Source: Polaromonas sp. YR568
GTDB taxonomy: Bacteria > Pseudomonadota > Gammaproteobacteria > Burkholderiales > Burkholderiaceae
DNA: 28,982 nt
NCBI GenBank assembly: GCA_945871335.1
Contig: CAMBWM010000003.1
Location: 1 to 28,982 of the forward strand
Direction: 5' to 3'
Positions 1 to 10,510 of this stretch are shown in pieces; the stretch's first letter is position 1, and every line of letters starts with the position of its first letter. Position numbers and translations under genes: made by a program. The notes below the pieces were generated by a model. It saw only the letters and a list, made by a program, of their open reading frames with translations, made no database searches and was not told where the DNA came from.

Positions 1-983
1 TCGCTGGCGGTGCCAGGGCGGTCATGAAAACAGTGGTGAACCATGTCGCGCTCCATGCGCAGATCGTCGGCCAGACTCATCTGGCGGGCTCGGCGAATCT
101 GCTCCAGGGTGACATGCAGCATCATGGGTGAACGCTTGCGCAGAAGTGCCGCTGTTTTTTGAGCCCAGCGGTCGTCCTTGGCTTTTTCAAGTGCGTCCAC
201 GATGTGCTTGACGCGCAGCAGTGAGAAAAATCCGTCAATGTGGGCATCGGGTCTGATCAGCTCAGTATTTTTGGGGCCAACCTGCAAAGCCAGCCATTCT
301 TCTACCTGTGCACGATTTGCAAAAGTTTGCGTACCCAATGCGGCCCACAAAGCGGCTTGTTGCGCGGCTTCGATTTGAACGTCTGCCAGACCGTATTGAA
401 GTGCTTGTTGCGCCGCAATCACTTCGCCCGTGAGTGCCAGGTATTCGCCTATGTGGCCGGGACAACGGCTGAGAAAGTACCCGCCGCCCACATCGGGGAA
501 AAGGCCAATGATGGTTTCAGGCATGGCCATGCGGGTGTGCTCGGTGACCAGGCGAAGGCTGGCACCTTGGCTGATGCCCATGCCGCCGCCCATCACTACG
601 CCATCCATGAAGGCGACAAATGGTTTGGGGTAATGGTGGATCAGGTGGTTAAGCCGGTATTCTTCAGTAAAAAAATCATCCAGCGAGTTGTCGCCAGCCA
701 ACGCCGCCTGGTGAAAGTAGCGTATGTCACCACCCGCACAAAAGCCGCCAAACAGGCCGTCTGGTGAACCAGGTTTGCCCAGCTTGTTGGTGCCACGAAT
801 GGCCACCACTTGCACGTCAGCATCTTGCGCAAACGCTTCAAGCGCAGTCTTGAGCGCACGCACCATGTCTAAGGACATGGCATTGAGTGCTTTGGGCCGG
901 TTCAGGGTGATGAGGCCGGCATGACCCTGGCGCTCGACACGAACATGTTCGGCCGGCTCAGCTGTGTTCAAGTGTTCTTGCAT
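1..983 (-). CDS. 3-hydroxyisobutyryl-CoA hydrolase (enoyl-CoA hydratase/isomerase family), 3' end outside the window
   Basis: The reading frame is open from the ATG at 983 to the left edge (327 codons), so the C-terminus is missing. The protein belongs to the crotonase superfamily. It has the oxyanion-hole segment GGDIRYF, a second glycine-rich block VMGGGMGIS, and the block MPETIIGLFPDVGGGYFLSR, whose Glu and Asp are the pair typical of 3-hydroxyisobutyryl-CoA hydrolases (valine degradation) rather than of simple hydratases. An alternative ATG at 1003 leads to a quick stop, so 983 is the supported start. An AAGGA stretch lies just before it. The gap to the upstream exporter gene is only 19 bases, so the two are probably co-transcribed. 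Family assignment is firm; the exact substrate is inferred from the E/D block. Confidence 0.88.
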   Translation of the reverse strand, partial: MQEHLNTAEPAEHVRVERQGHAGLITLNRPKALNAMSLDMVRALKTALEAFAQDADVQVVAIRGTNKLGKPGSPDGLFGGFCAGGDIRYFHQAALAGDNSLDDFFTEEYRLNHLIHHYPKPFVAFMDGVVMGGGMGISQGASLRLVTEHTRMAMPETIIGLFPDVGGGYFLSRCPGHIGEYLALTGEVIAAQQALQYGLADVQIEAAQQAALWAALGTQTFANRAQVEEWLALQVGPKNTELIRPDAHIDGFFSLLRVKHIVDALEKAKDDRWAQKTAALLRKRSPMMLHVTLEQIRRARQMSLADDLRMERDMVHHCFHDRPGTAS

Positions 984-1002
984 GTCCTTGCTGTGATCCT
1001 CA

Positions 1003-1887
1003 TCAGCTGCGTTGACGCCAGCCGAGCAATTCATTGGCCATCAGTGCGCCAAGGACCAGCGCGCCGCCTGTGAGCACATTGGTGCCGGGCACCTCGCCGG
1101 CACCCAACCAGGCCAGCAAAATACCAAAAATAATTTCAAGCAAGGCCAGCAATGCAATTTCCGGCGCTTTGAGCACGCTGGCACAGCGCACCGACAGCAC
1201 GCAAGGAATCGCCAACTGCACCAGGCCCAGCATGGCCAGCAGAGCAATGTCGTGCGCCGTCGCTGTGAGTGGCAGGGCCAGTGGCAAGGTCACCAGCGAT
1301 GAAATGAAAGCGCCAACCATCACGGCCGGCACCAGATCTACCTTGTCGCCCTGCGCCTGGCTGCGCTGCACCACAGTCCAGTTGACGGCTCCAGCCATGG
1401 GCACCAGCAGCGCGACAAGGGTGCCTGCCAACTGGGAACCGTCCCCGTTGGACTGCAAATCCCCACCAAACATCCAGCCGATACCCAACCCTGCGACGGC
1501 AATCGCTAGCCAAGTGCGCATGGCAATACGGTGACCAATAACAATACGCGCCAACAGTGCGGTTAAAAAAGGACCAACGGCCAGTGTTACCAACACATTC
1601 GCTACGGAGGTCAGGGTCAGCGCCATCATGAAAGCTGTGAACATGAAGCTCCAGCAAACGCCGGAGATCCAAAGTGAACGGCCGCCATGACGAATCCGCG
1701 AAAAAACCTCACGACCTTGGAAAAGCGGCAAGATCACCAGCAAAGATAGCAAGGTAAAAAAGCTGCGCCAGAACGTCACCTCAAAGCTGCGAGCGCTCTC
1801 CAGATGACGCGTTACCACGCCTGCGATTGACCACATCAATGTGATTGCCACCATCAGCAAGACGGCGCGACTGTGGGTCAGTTTCAT
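1003..1887 (-). CDS. DMT-superfamily (EamA) inner-membrane transporter
   Basis: A 294-residue, highly hydrophobic protein with about ten predicted membrane segments arranged as two EamA repeats, the usual size of drug/metabolite transporter family members. The first helix carries the family-like segment MWSIAGVVTRHL. The N-terminal half contains SVANVLVTLAVGPFLTALLARI, a typical EamA helix 4/5 region, and the C-terminal half ends in a short charged tail ELLGWRQRS. The start ATG lies 22 bases after the typA stop, and its own stop is 19 bases before the hydrolase start, so it may ride on the typA transcript. The substrate cannot be read from the sequence; amino-acid or metabolite export is the usual role of the family. 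Confidence 0.85.
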   Translation of the reverse strand: MKLTHSRAVLLMVAITLMWSIAGVVTRHLESARSFEVTFWRSFFTLLSLLVILPLFQGREVFSRIRHGGRSLWISGVCWSFMFTAFMMALTLTSVANVLVTLAVGPFLTALLARIVIGHRIAMRTWLAIAVAGLGIGWMFGGDLQSNGDGSQLAGTLVALLVPMAGAVNWTVVQRSQAQGDKVDLVPAVMVGAFISSLVTLPLALPLTATAHDIALLAMLGLVQLAIPCVLSVRCASVLKAPEIALLALLEIIFGILLAWLGAGEVPGTNVLTGGALVLGALMANELLGWRQRS

Positions 1888-1909
1888 CGCTGAGATGCAG
1901 CCAGAGGGT

Positions 1910-3733
1910 TTAACGACCGGCGCGCTTGCGCTCGCTTTCAGTCAGGTGGCGCTTGCGCAAGCGGATGGACTTGGGCGTGATCTCGACCAACTCGTCGTCC
2001 TCGATGAATTCGACGCCGTATTCCAGCGTGCAATCAATCGGCGGCGTGATCTTGATCGCGTCTTCCTTGCCAGAAACGCGGAAGTTGGTCAGCTGCTTTG
2101 TGCGCGTGGCGTTAACCACCAAATCGTTGTCACGGCTGTGGATGCCCACAATCATGCCTTCATACACAGGATCATTGGCCTTGACGAACATGCGACCACG
2201 GTCGTCGAGCTTGCCCAAGGCGTAAGTGAAAATTTCACCGGCGTCCATGGAAATCAGCACGCCGTTCTTGCGCCCGCCAATGTCACCTTTGTGTGCTTCG
2301 TAGCTGTCAAAGATGTTGGAAATCAGGCCTGAACCACGGGTCAAGTTCAAGAATTCATTGGTAAAACCAATCAGGCCGCGCGCTGGAATGCGGTACTCAA
2401 GGCGCACGCGACCACGTCCGTCCGGCTCCATGTTCACCAGTTCGCCCTTGCGCTCGCCCAGTGCTTGCATCACGCCGCCCTGGTGTTGCTCTTCGATGTC
2501 GGCTGTGACCAGCTCGATAGGTTCGTGCTTTTCACCCTTAACATCGCGGAACACAACGCGTGGTTTGGACACAGCCAGCTCATAGCCTTCGCGGCGCATG
2601 TTTTCCAGCAGGATGGTCAGGTGCAATTCGCCTCGACCCATGACTTCGAAGATACCTTCTTCGTCGGTTTCCTTGACGCGCAGCGCCACGTTGTGTTGCA
2701 GCTCTTTTTGCAGGCGGTCCCAAATCTGACGGCTGGTGACGTACTTGCCTTCGCGGCCGGCCAGCGGGCTGGTGTTGACGCAAAAATTCATGGTCAGCGT
2801 AGGCTCATCCACCTTGAGCATAGGCAGCGGCATCGGGGTCGTCGGATCAGTGATGGTCACGCCGATACCGATGTCGGTCAGGCCGTTGATCAGCACAATC
2901 TCGCCGGGACCGGCTTCGGTGGCTTGCACGCGCTCCAAGCCCTGAAAGGTCAACACCTGGTTGATGCGCCCTTTGACAGCTTTGCCGTCCGAACCCTCCA
3001 TCACCACGACGTCCATCATGGGCTTGATAGTACCCTGGCTGATACGGCCAACGCCGATGCGACCCACAAACGTCGAGAAATCAAGCGCAGATATTTGCAG
3101 TTGCAATGGTGCTGCCGGATCACCCTTTTGGGCCGGCACGTGGTTGAGAACGGTGTTGAACAGGGCCGACATATCGGGGCCCCACTGCTCACCGGGTGCG
3201 CCCTCTTCCATCGAAGACCAGCCATTGATACCGGATGCGTAGACGACCGGGAAGTCGAGCTGTTCGTCAGTGGCGCCCAATTTGTCGAACAAGTCAAACG
3301 CAGCGTTGACCACGAAGTCAGGGCGGGCACCGGGCTTGTCCACTTTGTTAACCACCAAAATGGGTTTCAGACCCAGGGCCAGGGCTTTCTTGGTCACGAA
3401 GCGCGTTTGCGGCATGGGGCCTTCCTGAGCGTCGATCAGCAGCACCACGCCATCGACCATTGAAAGCGCGCGCTCGACTTCGCCACCGAAGTCGGCGTGG
3501 CCGGGGGTGTCCACAATGTTAATGTGCGTGCCTTCCCAGGTTACTGCGCAGTTTTTAGCCAGGATCGTGATACCACGCTCTTTTTCAATGGCGTTGTTGT
3601 CCATCACTGTGTCAACCACTTTTTCGTGCTCGGCAAAGGTGCCTGACTGGCGCAGCAGTTGGTCGACCATGGTTGTTTTGCCGTGGTCAACGTGGGCAAT
3701 GATGGCGATGTTGCGTATCTGTTTAATGGTCAT
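1910..3733 (-). CDS. typA: Ribosome-associated translational GTPase TypA/BipA
   Basis: 607 residues, the normal length for TypA/BipA. The GTPase domain at the N-terminus has the P-loop AHVDHGKTT (residues 13-21), the switch-II motif [14 protein letters not shown] and the [11 protein letters not shown] guanine-specificity loop. These are followed by EF-G-like domains and the TypA-specific C-terminal region ([26 protein letters not shown]). The protein binds ribosomes and supports assembly and stress or cold growth in known members. The gene follows truB by about 55 bases. That gap holds a tandem 9-mer (TTCTAAAAC twice on the + strand, 3742-3759) and a hairpin overlapping the truB stop, so typA could have its own promoter, though I see no convincing one. 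The site before the ATG is a poor Shine-Dalgarno match (GCGAACC). Confidence 0.97.
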   Translation of the reverse strand: MTIKQIRNIAIIAHVDHGKTTMVDQLLRQSGTFAEHEKVVDTVMDNNAIEKERGITILAKNCAVTWEGTHINIVDTPGHADFGGEVERALSMVDGVVLLIDAQEGPMPQTRFVTKKALALGLKPILVVNKVDKPGARPDFVVNAAFDLFDKLGATDEQLDFPVVYASGINGWSSMEEGAPGEQWGPDMSALFNTVLNHVPAQKGDPAAPLQLQISALDFSTFVGRIGVGRISQGTIKPMMDVVVMEGSDGKAVKGRINQVLTFQGLERVQATEAGPGEIVLINGLTDIGIGVTITDPTTPMPLPMLKVDEPTLTMNFCVNTSPLAGREGKYVTSRQIWDRLQKELQHNVALRVKETDEEGIFEVMGRGELHLTILLENMRREGYELAVSKPRVVFRDVKGEKHEPIELVTADIEEQHQGGVMQALGERKGELVNMEPDGRGRVRLEYRIPARGLIGFTNEFLNLTRGSGLISNIFDSYEAHKGDIGGRKNGVLISMDAGEIFTYALGKLDDRGRMFVKANDPVYEGMIVGIHSRDNDLVVNATRTKQLTNFRVSGKEDAIKITPPIDCTLEYGVEFIEDDELVEITPKSIRLRKRHLTESERKRAGR

Positions 3734-3767
3734 GGTTCGCTTTCTAAAACTTCTAAAACTTTATTGT

Positions 3768-3792
3768 CCTGATGGTCGGCAACGACATCAGG
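3768..3792 (-). terminator. Hairpin at the truB stop codon, possible weak terminator
   Basis: CCTGATG (3768-3774) and CATCAGG (3786-3792) form a perfect 7-base-pair stem with an 11-base loop. The truB stop TGA is inside the stem. On the minus strand the stem is followed by ACAATAAAGTTTT, which is not a clean U tract, so it may be a weak or Rho-assisted terminator, or only a 3'-end stabiliser between truB and typA. Confidence 0.35.
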
Positions 3793-4810
3793 CCAAGGCT
3801 GGGGGCAGATGGGAGTAAAGCGCAGGACCAGCCGATGCTGCGGCGAGCAGCATGTCCTGAACTTCAATGGGGCTGAGCAAACGCTCAGGAATCAATTCGT
3901 TGGCAGTCACATGGGCAGTGCCTAAAAAAGCGTACGGCTCAGTGCCAAAAACCTGCACAAGCAACTGGTTTTCCGCACCCCATCGGCCAGGTTCGCCACG
4001 CCTGCGCAGCCCACTGAGAAATCGGCCTGCATCGGCGGCATCAAGGCTAACGCTGGGGCTGCCAGACACCAACGACTGCGGTGCAAGCAGGCAAGCATCG
4101 CGTTCGGCTTCATTCATTGCTTCCAGGGCCGGCAGGCTGACGCATTGGCTGTCTTTGAATCCACCGGTTTCAATTCGGCGCAAAAAACCCAGGTGCGCTC
4201 CGCAACCAATGGCTTCCCCGATGTCCTCACCCAGGGTGCGGATGTAGGTGCCTTTGCTGCAATGAACGATGGCACGGATAGCAGCGGGTGCGCGCTCATC
4301 TTGGGTCATGCTTAAGTGCAGGGAATGGATCACGACATGGCGCGCTTCGCGCTCGATCTCCAGGCCGGCGCGCGCATATTCATAAAGCGCCTTTCCGTCT
4401 TTTTTCAGGGCTGAGTACATGGGTGGAACTTGCGATTGCTCGCCAGAAAATTGCTGCGTGAGTCGCGCTAGCAGTTCCGGCGTGATCTGCGGTACATCCC
4501 GCGTTTCGATCACATCGCCTTCAGCATCGGCCGTGCTTGTCTTTTGCCCGAGCAGCAGCACGGCTTCATAGGTTTTGTCAGCTTCCAGCTGCATCTGACT
4601 GAATTTGGTGGCAGCTCCAAAACACAGTGGCAAGACGCCAGTGGCCAGCGGATCCAGCGTGCCGGTGTGCCCGGCTTTTTCGGCGCGCATCAACCACTTG
4701 GCTTTTTGCAAAGCCTGGTTACTGGACAAGCCCAAAGGCTTGTCGAGCAAAAGCACGCCGTGAACGGGACGTCGCTTTATTTTCTGGCGGGGCTTGTTAG
4801 AAGGCGTCAT
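3788..4810 (-). CDS. truB: tRNA pseudouridine(55) synthase TruB
   Basis: 340 residues from the ATG at 4810. TruB makes the universal pseudouridine-55 in the T-loop of tRNAs. The diagnostic block [14 protein letters not shown] contains the catalytic aspartate (Asp53), and the [18 protein letters not shown] segment and the C-terminal PUA-like region are present. The open frame extends upstream to 4933, but that stretch reads through a palindromic repeat (4813-4880) and into the 3' part of rbfA. The residue following the upstream extension begins the TruB-like sequence ([20 protein letters not shown]), so 4810 is the right start. It sits downstream of rbfA in the nusA operon, the arrangement known from many Proteobacteria; here rpsO and pnp do not follow, typA does. 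Confidence 0.96.
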   Translation of the reverse strand: MTPSNKPRQKIKRRPVHGVLLLDKPLGLSSNQALQKAKWLMRAEKAGHTGTLDPLATGVLPLCFGAATKFSQMQLEADKTYEAVLLLGQKTSTADAEGDVIETRDVPQITPELLARLTQQFSGEQSQVPPMYSALKKDGKALYEYARAGLEIEREARHVVIHSLHLSMTQDERAPAAIRAIVHCSKGTYIRTLGEDIGEAIGCGAHLGFLRRIETGGFKDSQCVSLPALEAMNEAERDACLLAPQSLVSGSPSVSLDAADAGRFLSGLRRRGEPGRWGAENQLLVQVFGTEPYAFLGTAHVTANELIPERLLSPIEVQDMLLAAASAGPALYSHLPPALA

Positions 4811-4812
4811 AT

Positions 4813-4880
4813 ATTTCGACAGGCTCGGGGTACAGCCTGCGCTGAACCCGGAAGCACCGTTAACCCTGAACCTATCAAAG
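4813..4880. repeat. Degenerate palindromic intergenic repeat between rbfA and truB
   Basis: The left arm near 4813-4831 (TTTCGACAGGCTCGGGGT) and the right arm 4863-4880 (ACCCTGAACCTATCAAAG) are imperfect inverted repeats: 13 of 18 positions match and all five differences are transitions. The arms resemble a dispersed repeat often seen in Proteobacteria with the core TTCGACAGGCTCAG. That resemblance is from memory and was not searched. It fills most of the 85-base rbfA-truB gap and is read in frame by the false upstream extension of truB. Confidence 0.6.
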
Positions 4881-4895
4881 GGCAACGGCGCGTGG

Positions 4896-5264
4896 TTAGT
4901 CGTCTTGGGCGCGGGAAGAAACAGCCTTGGCAATCAAGGCATTCATGTCGGAAGCGCGTTCAGTGGTGCGGTCAAACACAAAGTGCAACGTGGGCACGGT
5001 GTGGATCATCAATTTCTTAAAAAGTCCATTGCGCAAAAATCCAGCCGCCTGGTTGAGTGCTTCTTCGCACTCTTTCGTGTCACCGACCAACACACTGAAA
5101 TAAACTTTGGCGTGCGCATAGTCAGGCGTCACCTCGACCGACTGCACCGTGACCATACCCACCCGCGGATCTTTTAACTCGCGCGCGATCAGCTCTGTCA
5201 GATCACGCTGGATCTGGTCGGCAACGCGAAAACCGCGGTTGGGGGTGGAAGATTTCTTACGCAT
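4896..5264 (-). CDS. rbfA: 30S ribosome-binding factor RbfA
   Basis: 122 residues, the usual size. RbfA binds the 30S subunit and is needed for late 16S rRNA maturation. The N-terminus [22 protein letters not shown], the conserved [26 protein letters not shown] block (KH-type fold) and the C-terminal helix with VPTLHFVFD are all recognisable. It follows infB by 92 bases and precedes truB, the standard order. The ATG at 5264 is preceded by AACCTTTTAATTTTTA with no purine-rich ribosome-binding site, which is unusual for this operon. A strong hairpin (5298-5340) lies in the gap upstream, so expression could be controlled separately from infB. Confidence 0.96.
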   Translation of the reverse strand: MRKKSSTPNRGFRVADQIQRDLTELIARELKDPRVGMVTVQSVEVTPDYAHAKVYFSVLVGDTKECEEALNQAAGFLRNGLFKKLMIHTVPTLHFVFDRTTERASDMNALIAKAVSSRAQDD

Positions 5265-5297
5265 TAAAAATTAAAAGGTTATCGGGTCTTGATGGCA

Positions 5298-5340
5298 GGC
5301 GCGTGACAAACACGCCCTGCGGCCTGTTTGTGACAGCGCC
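5298..5340 (-). promoter_or_regulatory. Long hairpin in the infB-rbfA gap
   Basis: GGCGC + GTGACAAACA (5298-5312) pairs with TGTTTGTGAC + A + GCGCC (5325-5340). The stem is about 15 base pairs with one mismatch and one bulge and a 12-base loop. It lies between the infB stop and the SD-less rbfA start. On the minus strand an AT-rich stretch with TTTTAATTTTTA follows some 20 bases later, so it is not a classical terminator. RNA processing or partial attenuation within the operon is plausible. Confidence 0.5.
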
Positions 5341-5356
5341 ACCATCAGCGCTCGCT

Positions 5357-8284
5357 TCAGACCTCGAGCGTCCTGGCCACTTCGCGGATCTCAAAGAATT
5401 CCAGGATGTCGCCAATCTGGATGTCGTTGTAACCTTTGACGTTCAAGCCGCACTCGAAACCTTCCTTGACTTCACGCGCGTCGTCCTTGAAACGCTTGAG
5501 CGAGTCGAGCTCACCCGTGAAGATGACCACGTTTTCGCGCAAGAGGCGAATGCGAGCGTTGCGGCGAACCACTCCGGCAGTGACCATACAACCGGCAATC
5601 GAGCCGATCTTGCTGACCTTGAAGACCTGGCGAATCTCGGCATTGCCGATGACTTCTTCTTTCTTCTCCGGTGTCAACATGCCCGACATGGCGGCGCGTA
5701 ACTCGTCCACAGCGTCATAAATGATGTTGTAGTAGCGAATGTCGATGCCATTGTTTTCAGCCAGTTTGCGGGCCTGTGCGTCAGCACGGGTGTTGAAACC
5801 GATCAGCACTGCTTTGGATGCAATGGCCAGGTTAACGTCCGACTCCGAAATACCGCCCACGGCAGAGTACACGAGCTGAACTTTGACCTCGTCTGTCGAC
5901 AGCTTAAGCAGTGACTGCGCCAGCGCTTCTTGAGAGCCCTGGACATCAGCCTTGATGATGATCGGCAACATTTTGACTTCGCCACCACCGATGTCCGAGA
6001 ACATATTCTCGAGCTTGGCGGCCTGCTGCTTGGCCAGTTTGGTGTTGCGAAACTTACCGGCGCGGTAGGTCGCGATCTCACGGGCACGACGCTCGTCGGT
6101 CATGACCATGAACTCATCGCCGGCTTGCGGCACTTCGGTCAAACCTTGAATTTCTACCGGTATCGATGGTCCTGCCGTCTTGATCGTCTTGCCGTTCTCA
6201 TCGAGCATCGCGCGAACGCGGCCAAAGGTAGAACCTGCCAGCACCACGTCTCCGGTCTTGAGTGTGCCGGACTGAATCAGCACGGTAGCCACTGGGCCGC
6301 GGCCCTTGTCGAGCTGGGCTTCAATAACGAGTCCCTTGGCCAGGGCGTCAACCGGCGCGCGCAGTTCAAGCACTTCGGCTTGAAGCAGCACCTGTTCGAG
6401 CAAAGCGTCGATGCCGGCCCCGGTGCGCGCGGACACACCCACAAAGGGCACTTCGCCGCCAAACTCTTCGGGTATCACTTCTTCCGCGACCAACTCGCCC
6501 TTGACGCGGTCCAGATTGGCATCGGGCTTGTCGATCTTGTTGATCGCCACCACGATGGGGACACCGGCCGCTTTAGCATGCTTGATGGCTTCGCGGGTTT
6601 GCGGCATCACGCCGTCATCGGCTGCGACCACCAGAATCACAATGTCAGTGGCCTGCGCGCCTCGGGCACGCATGGCCGTGAAAGCCTCGTGACCGGGCGT
6701 GTCCAGAAAGGACACCATGCCGCGCGGTGTTTCCACGTGGTAAGCACCAATGTGCTGGGTAATGCCACCGGCTTCACCAGCAGCCACTTTGGCGGTGCGG
6801 ATGTAGTCAAGCAGCGAAGTCTTTCCATGGTCAACGTGACCCATGACTGTGACCACCGGTGCGCGAGGCAGGGCTTCGGCCTGCTGGCCTTGCACGTCCT
6901 CGTCGGTAAAGGCTTCTGGGTCGTCCAGCGCCGCGGTGACTGCCTTGTGACCCATTTCTTCCACCACAATCATGGCGGTGTCCTGGTCCAGCGGCTGGTT
7001 GATGGTGACCATCTGTCCGAGCTTCATCAGGTGTTTGATCACTTCTGACGACTTCACGCTCATTTTGTGAGAGAGCTCGGAGACCGTGATGGTTTCGGGC
7101 ACATGCACTTCGATTACCTTGAATTCAGAAGGTGCAACAAAGTTCGAGTCAGGGCGCGCATCACGATCACCGGAGCGGCGGCCGCGCGGACCTGCGCGCC
7201 AGTTGCCACGGCCGGGCACAGGTGTAGCGCCACGTGTTTTGAGTTCTTTTTTCTTTGCGGCTTCGTCTTTCCAGGTAGAAGACAGGTTTTCCGACTTGAC
7301 TTCTTTCTTTCCCGCAGCTCCACCCGCGGCAGGAGGTGCAGCGGCCTTGGCTGCGGCTTTGGTTGGCGCACCAGGCACCACTGCAGGCTTGTGCAGCGTG
7401 CCTTTGATGGCGAGCTTGGGGTCGACATGCGGCACCAAGGCGCGCTTGGGCGCGCTCATCATGGCGCGAATGCCGGCGGCTTCTGACTCAGCACGTTTGC
7501 GGCGGTCTTGCAGCTCTTGTGCCTTGGCCGCATCGGCCTGGAATTCGGCTGTGACCTTGGCTTTGACAGCAGCTTGCGTGGCACTGACTTCTGCAGCTTT
7601 GGCCGCTTGCTTGGCAGCCGCTAGTTCACTGGACGCTGCAGCGGCAGCAGAAATCTCGTCCTTGTCAGGAAACACGCGGGAGCCGACCACCTGCTTGGCA
7701 GTCGTTTTATCCGGTTTTTTAACTTCAATGGCGGGCTCATCTTGCGAGCCAGTCTGGGCGACTTGCTCGGCATTAGCCAATTCTTTGGCGCGCACAGCAT
7801 CTTGCGCGTCTTGCAACTCGCGGAGTCGCCGCTTTTCTGCCAAGGCATCTTCTTGCAGGCGCAACTGCTCCGCGTTGCGATTGGCTTCGTCTTCGCGGCG
7901 GATAAGGTCTGCAGTTTCTGCATCTGCGGCCTGGGCTTCAGCGGCCGAAGTTGCAGCTTCAGCCGGCTGGTCTGTGATGTCATCGCGTTTTACGAAAGTA
8001 CGCTTTTTTCGCACCTCCACCTGAATGGTGCGGGCTCGGCCGGTGGCATCGGCCTGCTTGATTTCAGAGGTCGATTTCTTGACCAGAGTGATCTTTTTGC
8101 GCTCAGAGCTGGCAGTGCCATGGCTGGATTGCAAATAGCTCAGGAGTTTTTGCTTGTCAGACTCGGACAATTTGTCGTCAGCTTGGGCTTTGGCGACACC
8201 TGCGCTGGTCAATTGCTCGATCAGTGTTGCGGTGGGTTTATTGAGTTCAGCTGCGAATTCAGCGACGGTGGTGGTACTGGACAT
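5357..8284 (-). CDS. infB: Translation initiation factor IF-2
   Basis: 975 residues, the long form typical of Burkholderiales. IF-2 is the GTPase that brings fMet-tRNA to the 30S subunit. Residues 1-55 form a first IF2-N domain ([19 protein letters not shown]). A long charged and Ala/Lys/Glu-rich linker follows, then a Gly/Arg-rich patch ([18 protein letters not shown]) and a second IF2-N domain ([19 protein letters not shown]). The GTPase domain has the P-loop GHVDHGKT at residues 482-489, DTPGHEAF and NKIDKPDAN, followed by the beta-barrel and fMet-tRNA-binding C-terminal domains ending in [14 protein letters not shown]. The gene starts 27 bases after nusA; a GGA lies about ten bases before the ATG. 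Frame intact, no anomaly. Confidence 0.98.
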   Translation of the reverse strand: MSSTTTVAEFAAELNKPTATLIEQLTSAGVAKAQADDKLSESDKQKLLSYLQSSHGTASSERKKITLVKKSTSEIKQADATGRARTIQVEVRKKRTFVKRDDITDQPAEAATSAAEAQAADAETADLIRREDEANRNAEQLRLQEDALAEKRRLRELQDAQDAVRAKELANAEQVAQTGSQDEPAIEVKKPDKTTAKQVVGSRVFPDKDEISAAAAASSELAAAKQAAKAAEVSATQAAVKAKVTAEFQADAAKAQELQDRRKRAESEAAGIRAMMSAPKRALVPHVDPKLAIKGTLHKPAVVPGAPTKAAAKAAAPPAAGGAAGKKEVKSENLSSTWKDEAAKKKELKTRGATPVPGRGNWRAGPRGRRSGDRDARPDSNFVAPSEFKVIEVHVPETITVSELSHKMSVKSSEVIKHLMKLGQMVTINQPLDQDTAMIVVEEMGHKAVTAALDDPEAFTDEDVQGQQAEALPRAPVVTVMGHVDHGKTSLLDYIRTAKVAAGEAGGITQHIGAYHVETPRGMVSFLDTPGHEAFTAMRARGAQATDIVILVVAADDGVMPQTREAIKHAKAAGVPIVVAINKIDKPDANLDRVKGELVAEEVIPEEFGGEVPFVGVSARTGAGIDALLEQVLLQAEVLELRAPVDALAKGLVIEAQLDKGRGPVATVLIQSGTLKTGDVVLAGSTFGRVRAMLDENGKTIKTAGPSIPVEIQGLTEVPQAGDEFMVMTDERRAREIATYRAGKFRNTKLAKQQAAKLENMFSDIGGGEVKMLPIIIKADVQGSQEALAQSLLKLSTDEVKVQLVYSAVGGISESDVNLAIASKAVLIGFNTRADAQARKLAENNGIDIRYYNIIYDAVDELRAAMSGMLTPEKKEEVIGNAEIRQVFKVSKIGSIAGCMVTAGVVRRNARIRLLRENVVIFTGELDSLKRFKDDAREVKEGFECGLNVKGYNDIQIGDILEFFEIREVARTLEV

Positions 8285-8311
8285 AATTGGGTTTCCGTGC
8301 GGCCTCCATGA

Positions 8312-9814
8312 TCATTGCTCTTGCGCTGCAGGTGCTTCATCGGTAAACCAATGTGCGCGTGCGGTCATGATCAGGGCCTTGGCATCGTCCGTAGACTGGC
8401 CAGTGATATCGGTGAGTTCGTCAACAGCCAGATCGGCAAGATCGTCGCGTGTGTGAACACCCGATTCGCTCAGCTTGGCAATCAGCTCAGGGGTCAGGCC
8501 ATCGACGTCACGCAGGTTCTGCGACACTTCAGCGACGTCTTCTTCTTTAGCAATTTCCATGGTCAATAGAGCGTCTTTGGCGCGCGTGCGCAGCTCGTTG
8601 ACGGTGTCTTCGTCGAAGGACTCGATCTCGAGCATTTCCTGGATGGGCACGTAAGCCACTTCTTCAAGACTGGTGAAGCCTTCGGAAATCAGGATGTCGG
8701 CGATTTCTTCGTCCACATCGAGTTTTTCCATGAACAGTTTGCGACTGCTGTCGCTCTCGGTGGCCTGCTTCTGTGCAGACTCGTCCGCCGTCATGATGTT
8801 GATTTTCCAGCCGGTCAGCTCGGCTGCCAAGCGCACGTTTTGACCGCCGCGGCCGATCGAGATGGCCAGATTTTCTTCGTCCACCACAACGTCCATGGCG
8901 TGACGCTCTTCGTCCACCACGATGGACGAGACATTGGCCGGCGCCAGTGCACCAATGACGAACTGTGCCGGATCTTCGCTCCAGAGCACGATGTCAACAC
9001 GCTCGCCGGCAAGCTCGTTGGTCACGCCGTTGACACGGGTGCCACGCACACCGACGCAGGTGCCGATAGGGTCGACCCGCTTGTCATGCGATAACACTGC
9101 AATCTTGGCACGCGAGCCGGAGTCACGGGCGCAGGATTTAATCTCCAGCAAGCCTTGTTCGATCTCAGGAACCTCCTGGCGGAACAGCTCAATCATGAAT
9201 TCAGGCGAGGTACGCGAGAGAATAATGGGCGCACCGCGTAAAGTGGTGTCGACTTCCATGATCATGGCGCGGACGCGGTCACCAGAGCGAAGGTTTTCCT
9301 TGGGGATCATGTCGCTGCGACGCAGCCGGCCTTCAACGCGGCCGGATTCAACAATGATGTCGCCCTTGTCCATCCGTTTGATGGTGCCGACAAAGATCTT
9401 TTCACCTCGGGCCATGAATTCGCTCAGCAGCATCTCGCGCTCAGCGTCACGGATTTTTTGCAAAATGACCTGTTTTGCCGCTTGCGCGCCAATCCGGCCA
9501 ATCGGCAGGCTTTCAATCGGTTTTTCGATGTAGTCGCCTTCCTCGATGTCAGCAAGTTCTTCGCGGGCATCAGTCAGCAGCTCTTCGGCTTCGGGGCTTT
9601 GCAAGCCGGCTTCGTCGGGCACGACAAGCCAGCGGCGGAAAGTTTCGTAAAAGCCGCTGTCGCGGTCCACGGCAACGCGGATATCCACGCCCTCGGGATA
9701 GACCTTTTTGGTGGCAGAGGCGAGAGCCAGCTCGACGGCACCAAAGACAAGGTCACGTTCAACATTTTTCTCACGCGAGATAGCATCAACCAACATCAAC
9801 AGTTCGCGATTCAT
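8312..9814 (-). CDS. nusA: Transcription termination/antitermination factor NusA
   Basis: 500 residues, normal for proteobacterial NusA. It binds RNA polymerase, modulates pausing and intrinsic termination, and joins the Nus antitermination complex. The N-terminal RNA-polymerase-binding domain ([20 protein letters not shown]) is followed by the S1 domain ([20 protein letters not shown]), two KH domains ([37 protein letters not shown]) and two C-terminal acidic repeats of the alpha-subunit-binding type. The start ATG overlaps the rimP stop (ATGA, 9811-9814), which implies translational coupling. As NusA stimulates intrinsic termination, the terminator hairpin in the rimP leader may be a feedback target. 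Confidence 0.98.
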   Translation of the reverse strand: MNRELLMLVDAISREKNVERDLVFGAVELALASATKKVYPEGVDIRVAVDRDSGFYETFRRWLVVPDEAGLQSPEAEELLTDAREELADIEEGDYIEKPIESLPIGRIGAQAAKQVILQKIRDAEREMLLSEFMARGEKIFVGTIKRMDKGDIIVESGRVEGRLRRSDMIPKENLRSGDRVRAMIMEVDTTLRGAPIILSRTSPEFMIELFRQEVPEIEQGLLEIKSCARDSGSRAKIAVLSHDKRVDPIGTCVGVRGTRVNGVTNELAGERVDIVLWSEDPAQFVIGALAPANVSSIVVDEERHAMDVVVDEENLAISIGRGGQNVRLAAELTGWKINIMTADESAQKQATESDSSRKLFMEKLDVDEEIADILISEGFTSLEEVAYVPIQEMLEIESFDEDTVNELRTRAKDALLTMEIAKEEDVAEVSQNLRDVDGLTPELIAKLSESGVHTRDDLADLAVDELTDITGQSTDDAKALIMTARAHWFTDEAPAAQEQ

Positions 9815-10422
9815 TTCACAAGCCTGCCTTTCTCTAAATTCTCAGTCTGTTTATCTACAGTCGGGGCGCCTTTGGGTCGGCGTCCCTTGAAGTCCACCAC
9901 GGGCGCCAAACGCGCCTGGGCAATTTCGTCCAACGTAAAGCCCATTGCCTGTAAGGGCGCCGGCACCTTGTGCTTACTTACTTTCTGGCCTGGTTTAACT
10001 GCAGGCTCTTCTGTCCAAACAATCTGCCAGCCTGTCGTCACGCTCTCTAGCGTGCCGCGGAATTTTTTCCGACTGGCAGAAATCCCGGTACCGGCACTTG
10101 CTGCCAAGCCAATCGGAGCTTTCAATGTCAAGTCAATCAACTCGCCCGTGAAACGCTCAAAATCCTGTTGTGTCCGCAACGGCCTGTCAATACCTGGCGA
10201 GCTCACCTCAAGCCGGGAATAAGCCGCACCCTCAACCTCCAGCACAAACTGAAGCTGGCGAGTCACTTTTTCACAATCTTCAGCGTTAATGAATTGCTCG
10301 GCACCGGCCACGTAGGGCATGTCAATCGTCACCCGCAACAAACCGCCGCCGGTGCGCTCAATGTCTACCAGCGCGTATCCCAGCCCGGTAACGGTTTGAC
10401 TGATCGTGTCGTTTAAAGCCAT
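9811..10422 (-). CDS. rimP: Ribosome maturation factor RimP
   Basis: 203 residues. RimP is needed for 30S maturation. The N-terminal domain has [22 protein letters not shown] and the conserved [10 protein letters not shown] and [24 protein letters not shown] blocks. The second half carries an extended Lys/Pro-rich tail ([17 protein letters not shown] onward) beyond the roughly 150 residues of the E. coli protein, as in other Burkholderiales. It is the first gene of the rimP-nusA-infB-rbfA-truB operon and overlaps nusA by four bases. The leader of about 80 bases holds an intrinsic-terminator-like hairpin downstream of a good promoter. Confidence 0.96.
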   Translation of the reverse strand: MALNDTISQTVTGLGYALVDIERTGGGLLRVTIDMPYVAGAEQFINAEDCEKVTRQLQFVLEVEGAAYSRLEVSSPGIDRPLRTQQDFERFTGELIDLTLKAPIGLAASAGTGISASRKKFRGTLESVTTGWQIVWTEEPAVKPGQKVSKHKVPAPLQAMGFTLDEIAQARLAPVVDFKGRRPKGAPTVDKQTENLEKGRLVK

Positions 10423-10458
10423 TCAGTGTCGAAAACGCATCCGCAATGCAAAAACAAA

Positions 10459-10495
10459 CGCCCAAAAAAAATGGGCGGTGAAAACCCGCCCATTT
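10459..10495 (-). terminator. Intrinsic terminator with alternative hairpin in the rimP leader
   Basis: AAATGGGCGG (10469-10478) and CCGCCCATTT (10486-10495) form a perfect 10-base-pair stem with a 7-base loop. On the minus strand it runs straight into eight consecutive Ts (10471-10464), a textbook Rho-independent terminator. The strand segment 10472-10477 can instead pair with 10459-10464 (CGCCCA/TGGGCG) around the U tract, giving a competing structure. It could terminate the upstream yej operon, attenuate the rimP-nusA operon, or do both. Confidence 0.8.
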
Positions 10496-10510
10496 GGTCG
10501 TGAAGCGCAC

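Noticed and set aside
2465..3463. Long plus-strand open frame of 332 codons opposite typA, and similar ones opposite infB and the aconitase gene.
   Set aside because: They are shadows of GC-rich genes on the other strand with intact, recognised products; compositions are His/Gln/Arg-rich and no family is recognised.
4811..4933. Upstream extension of truB by 41 codons.
   Set aside because: It is only a read-through of the palindromic repeat and the 3' part of rbfA; TruB-like sequence begins at the ATG at 4810.
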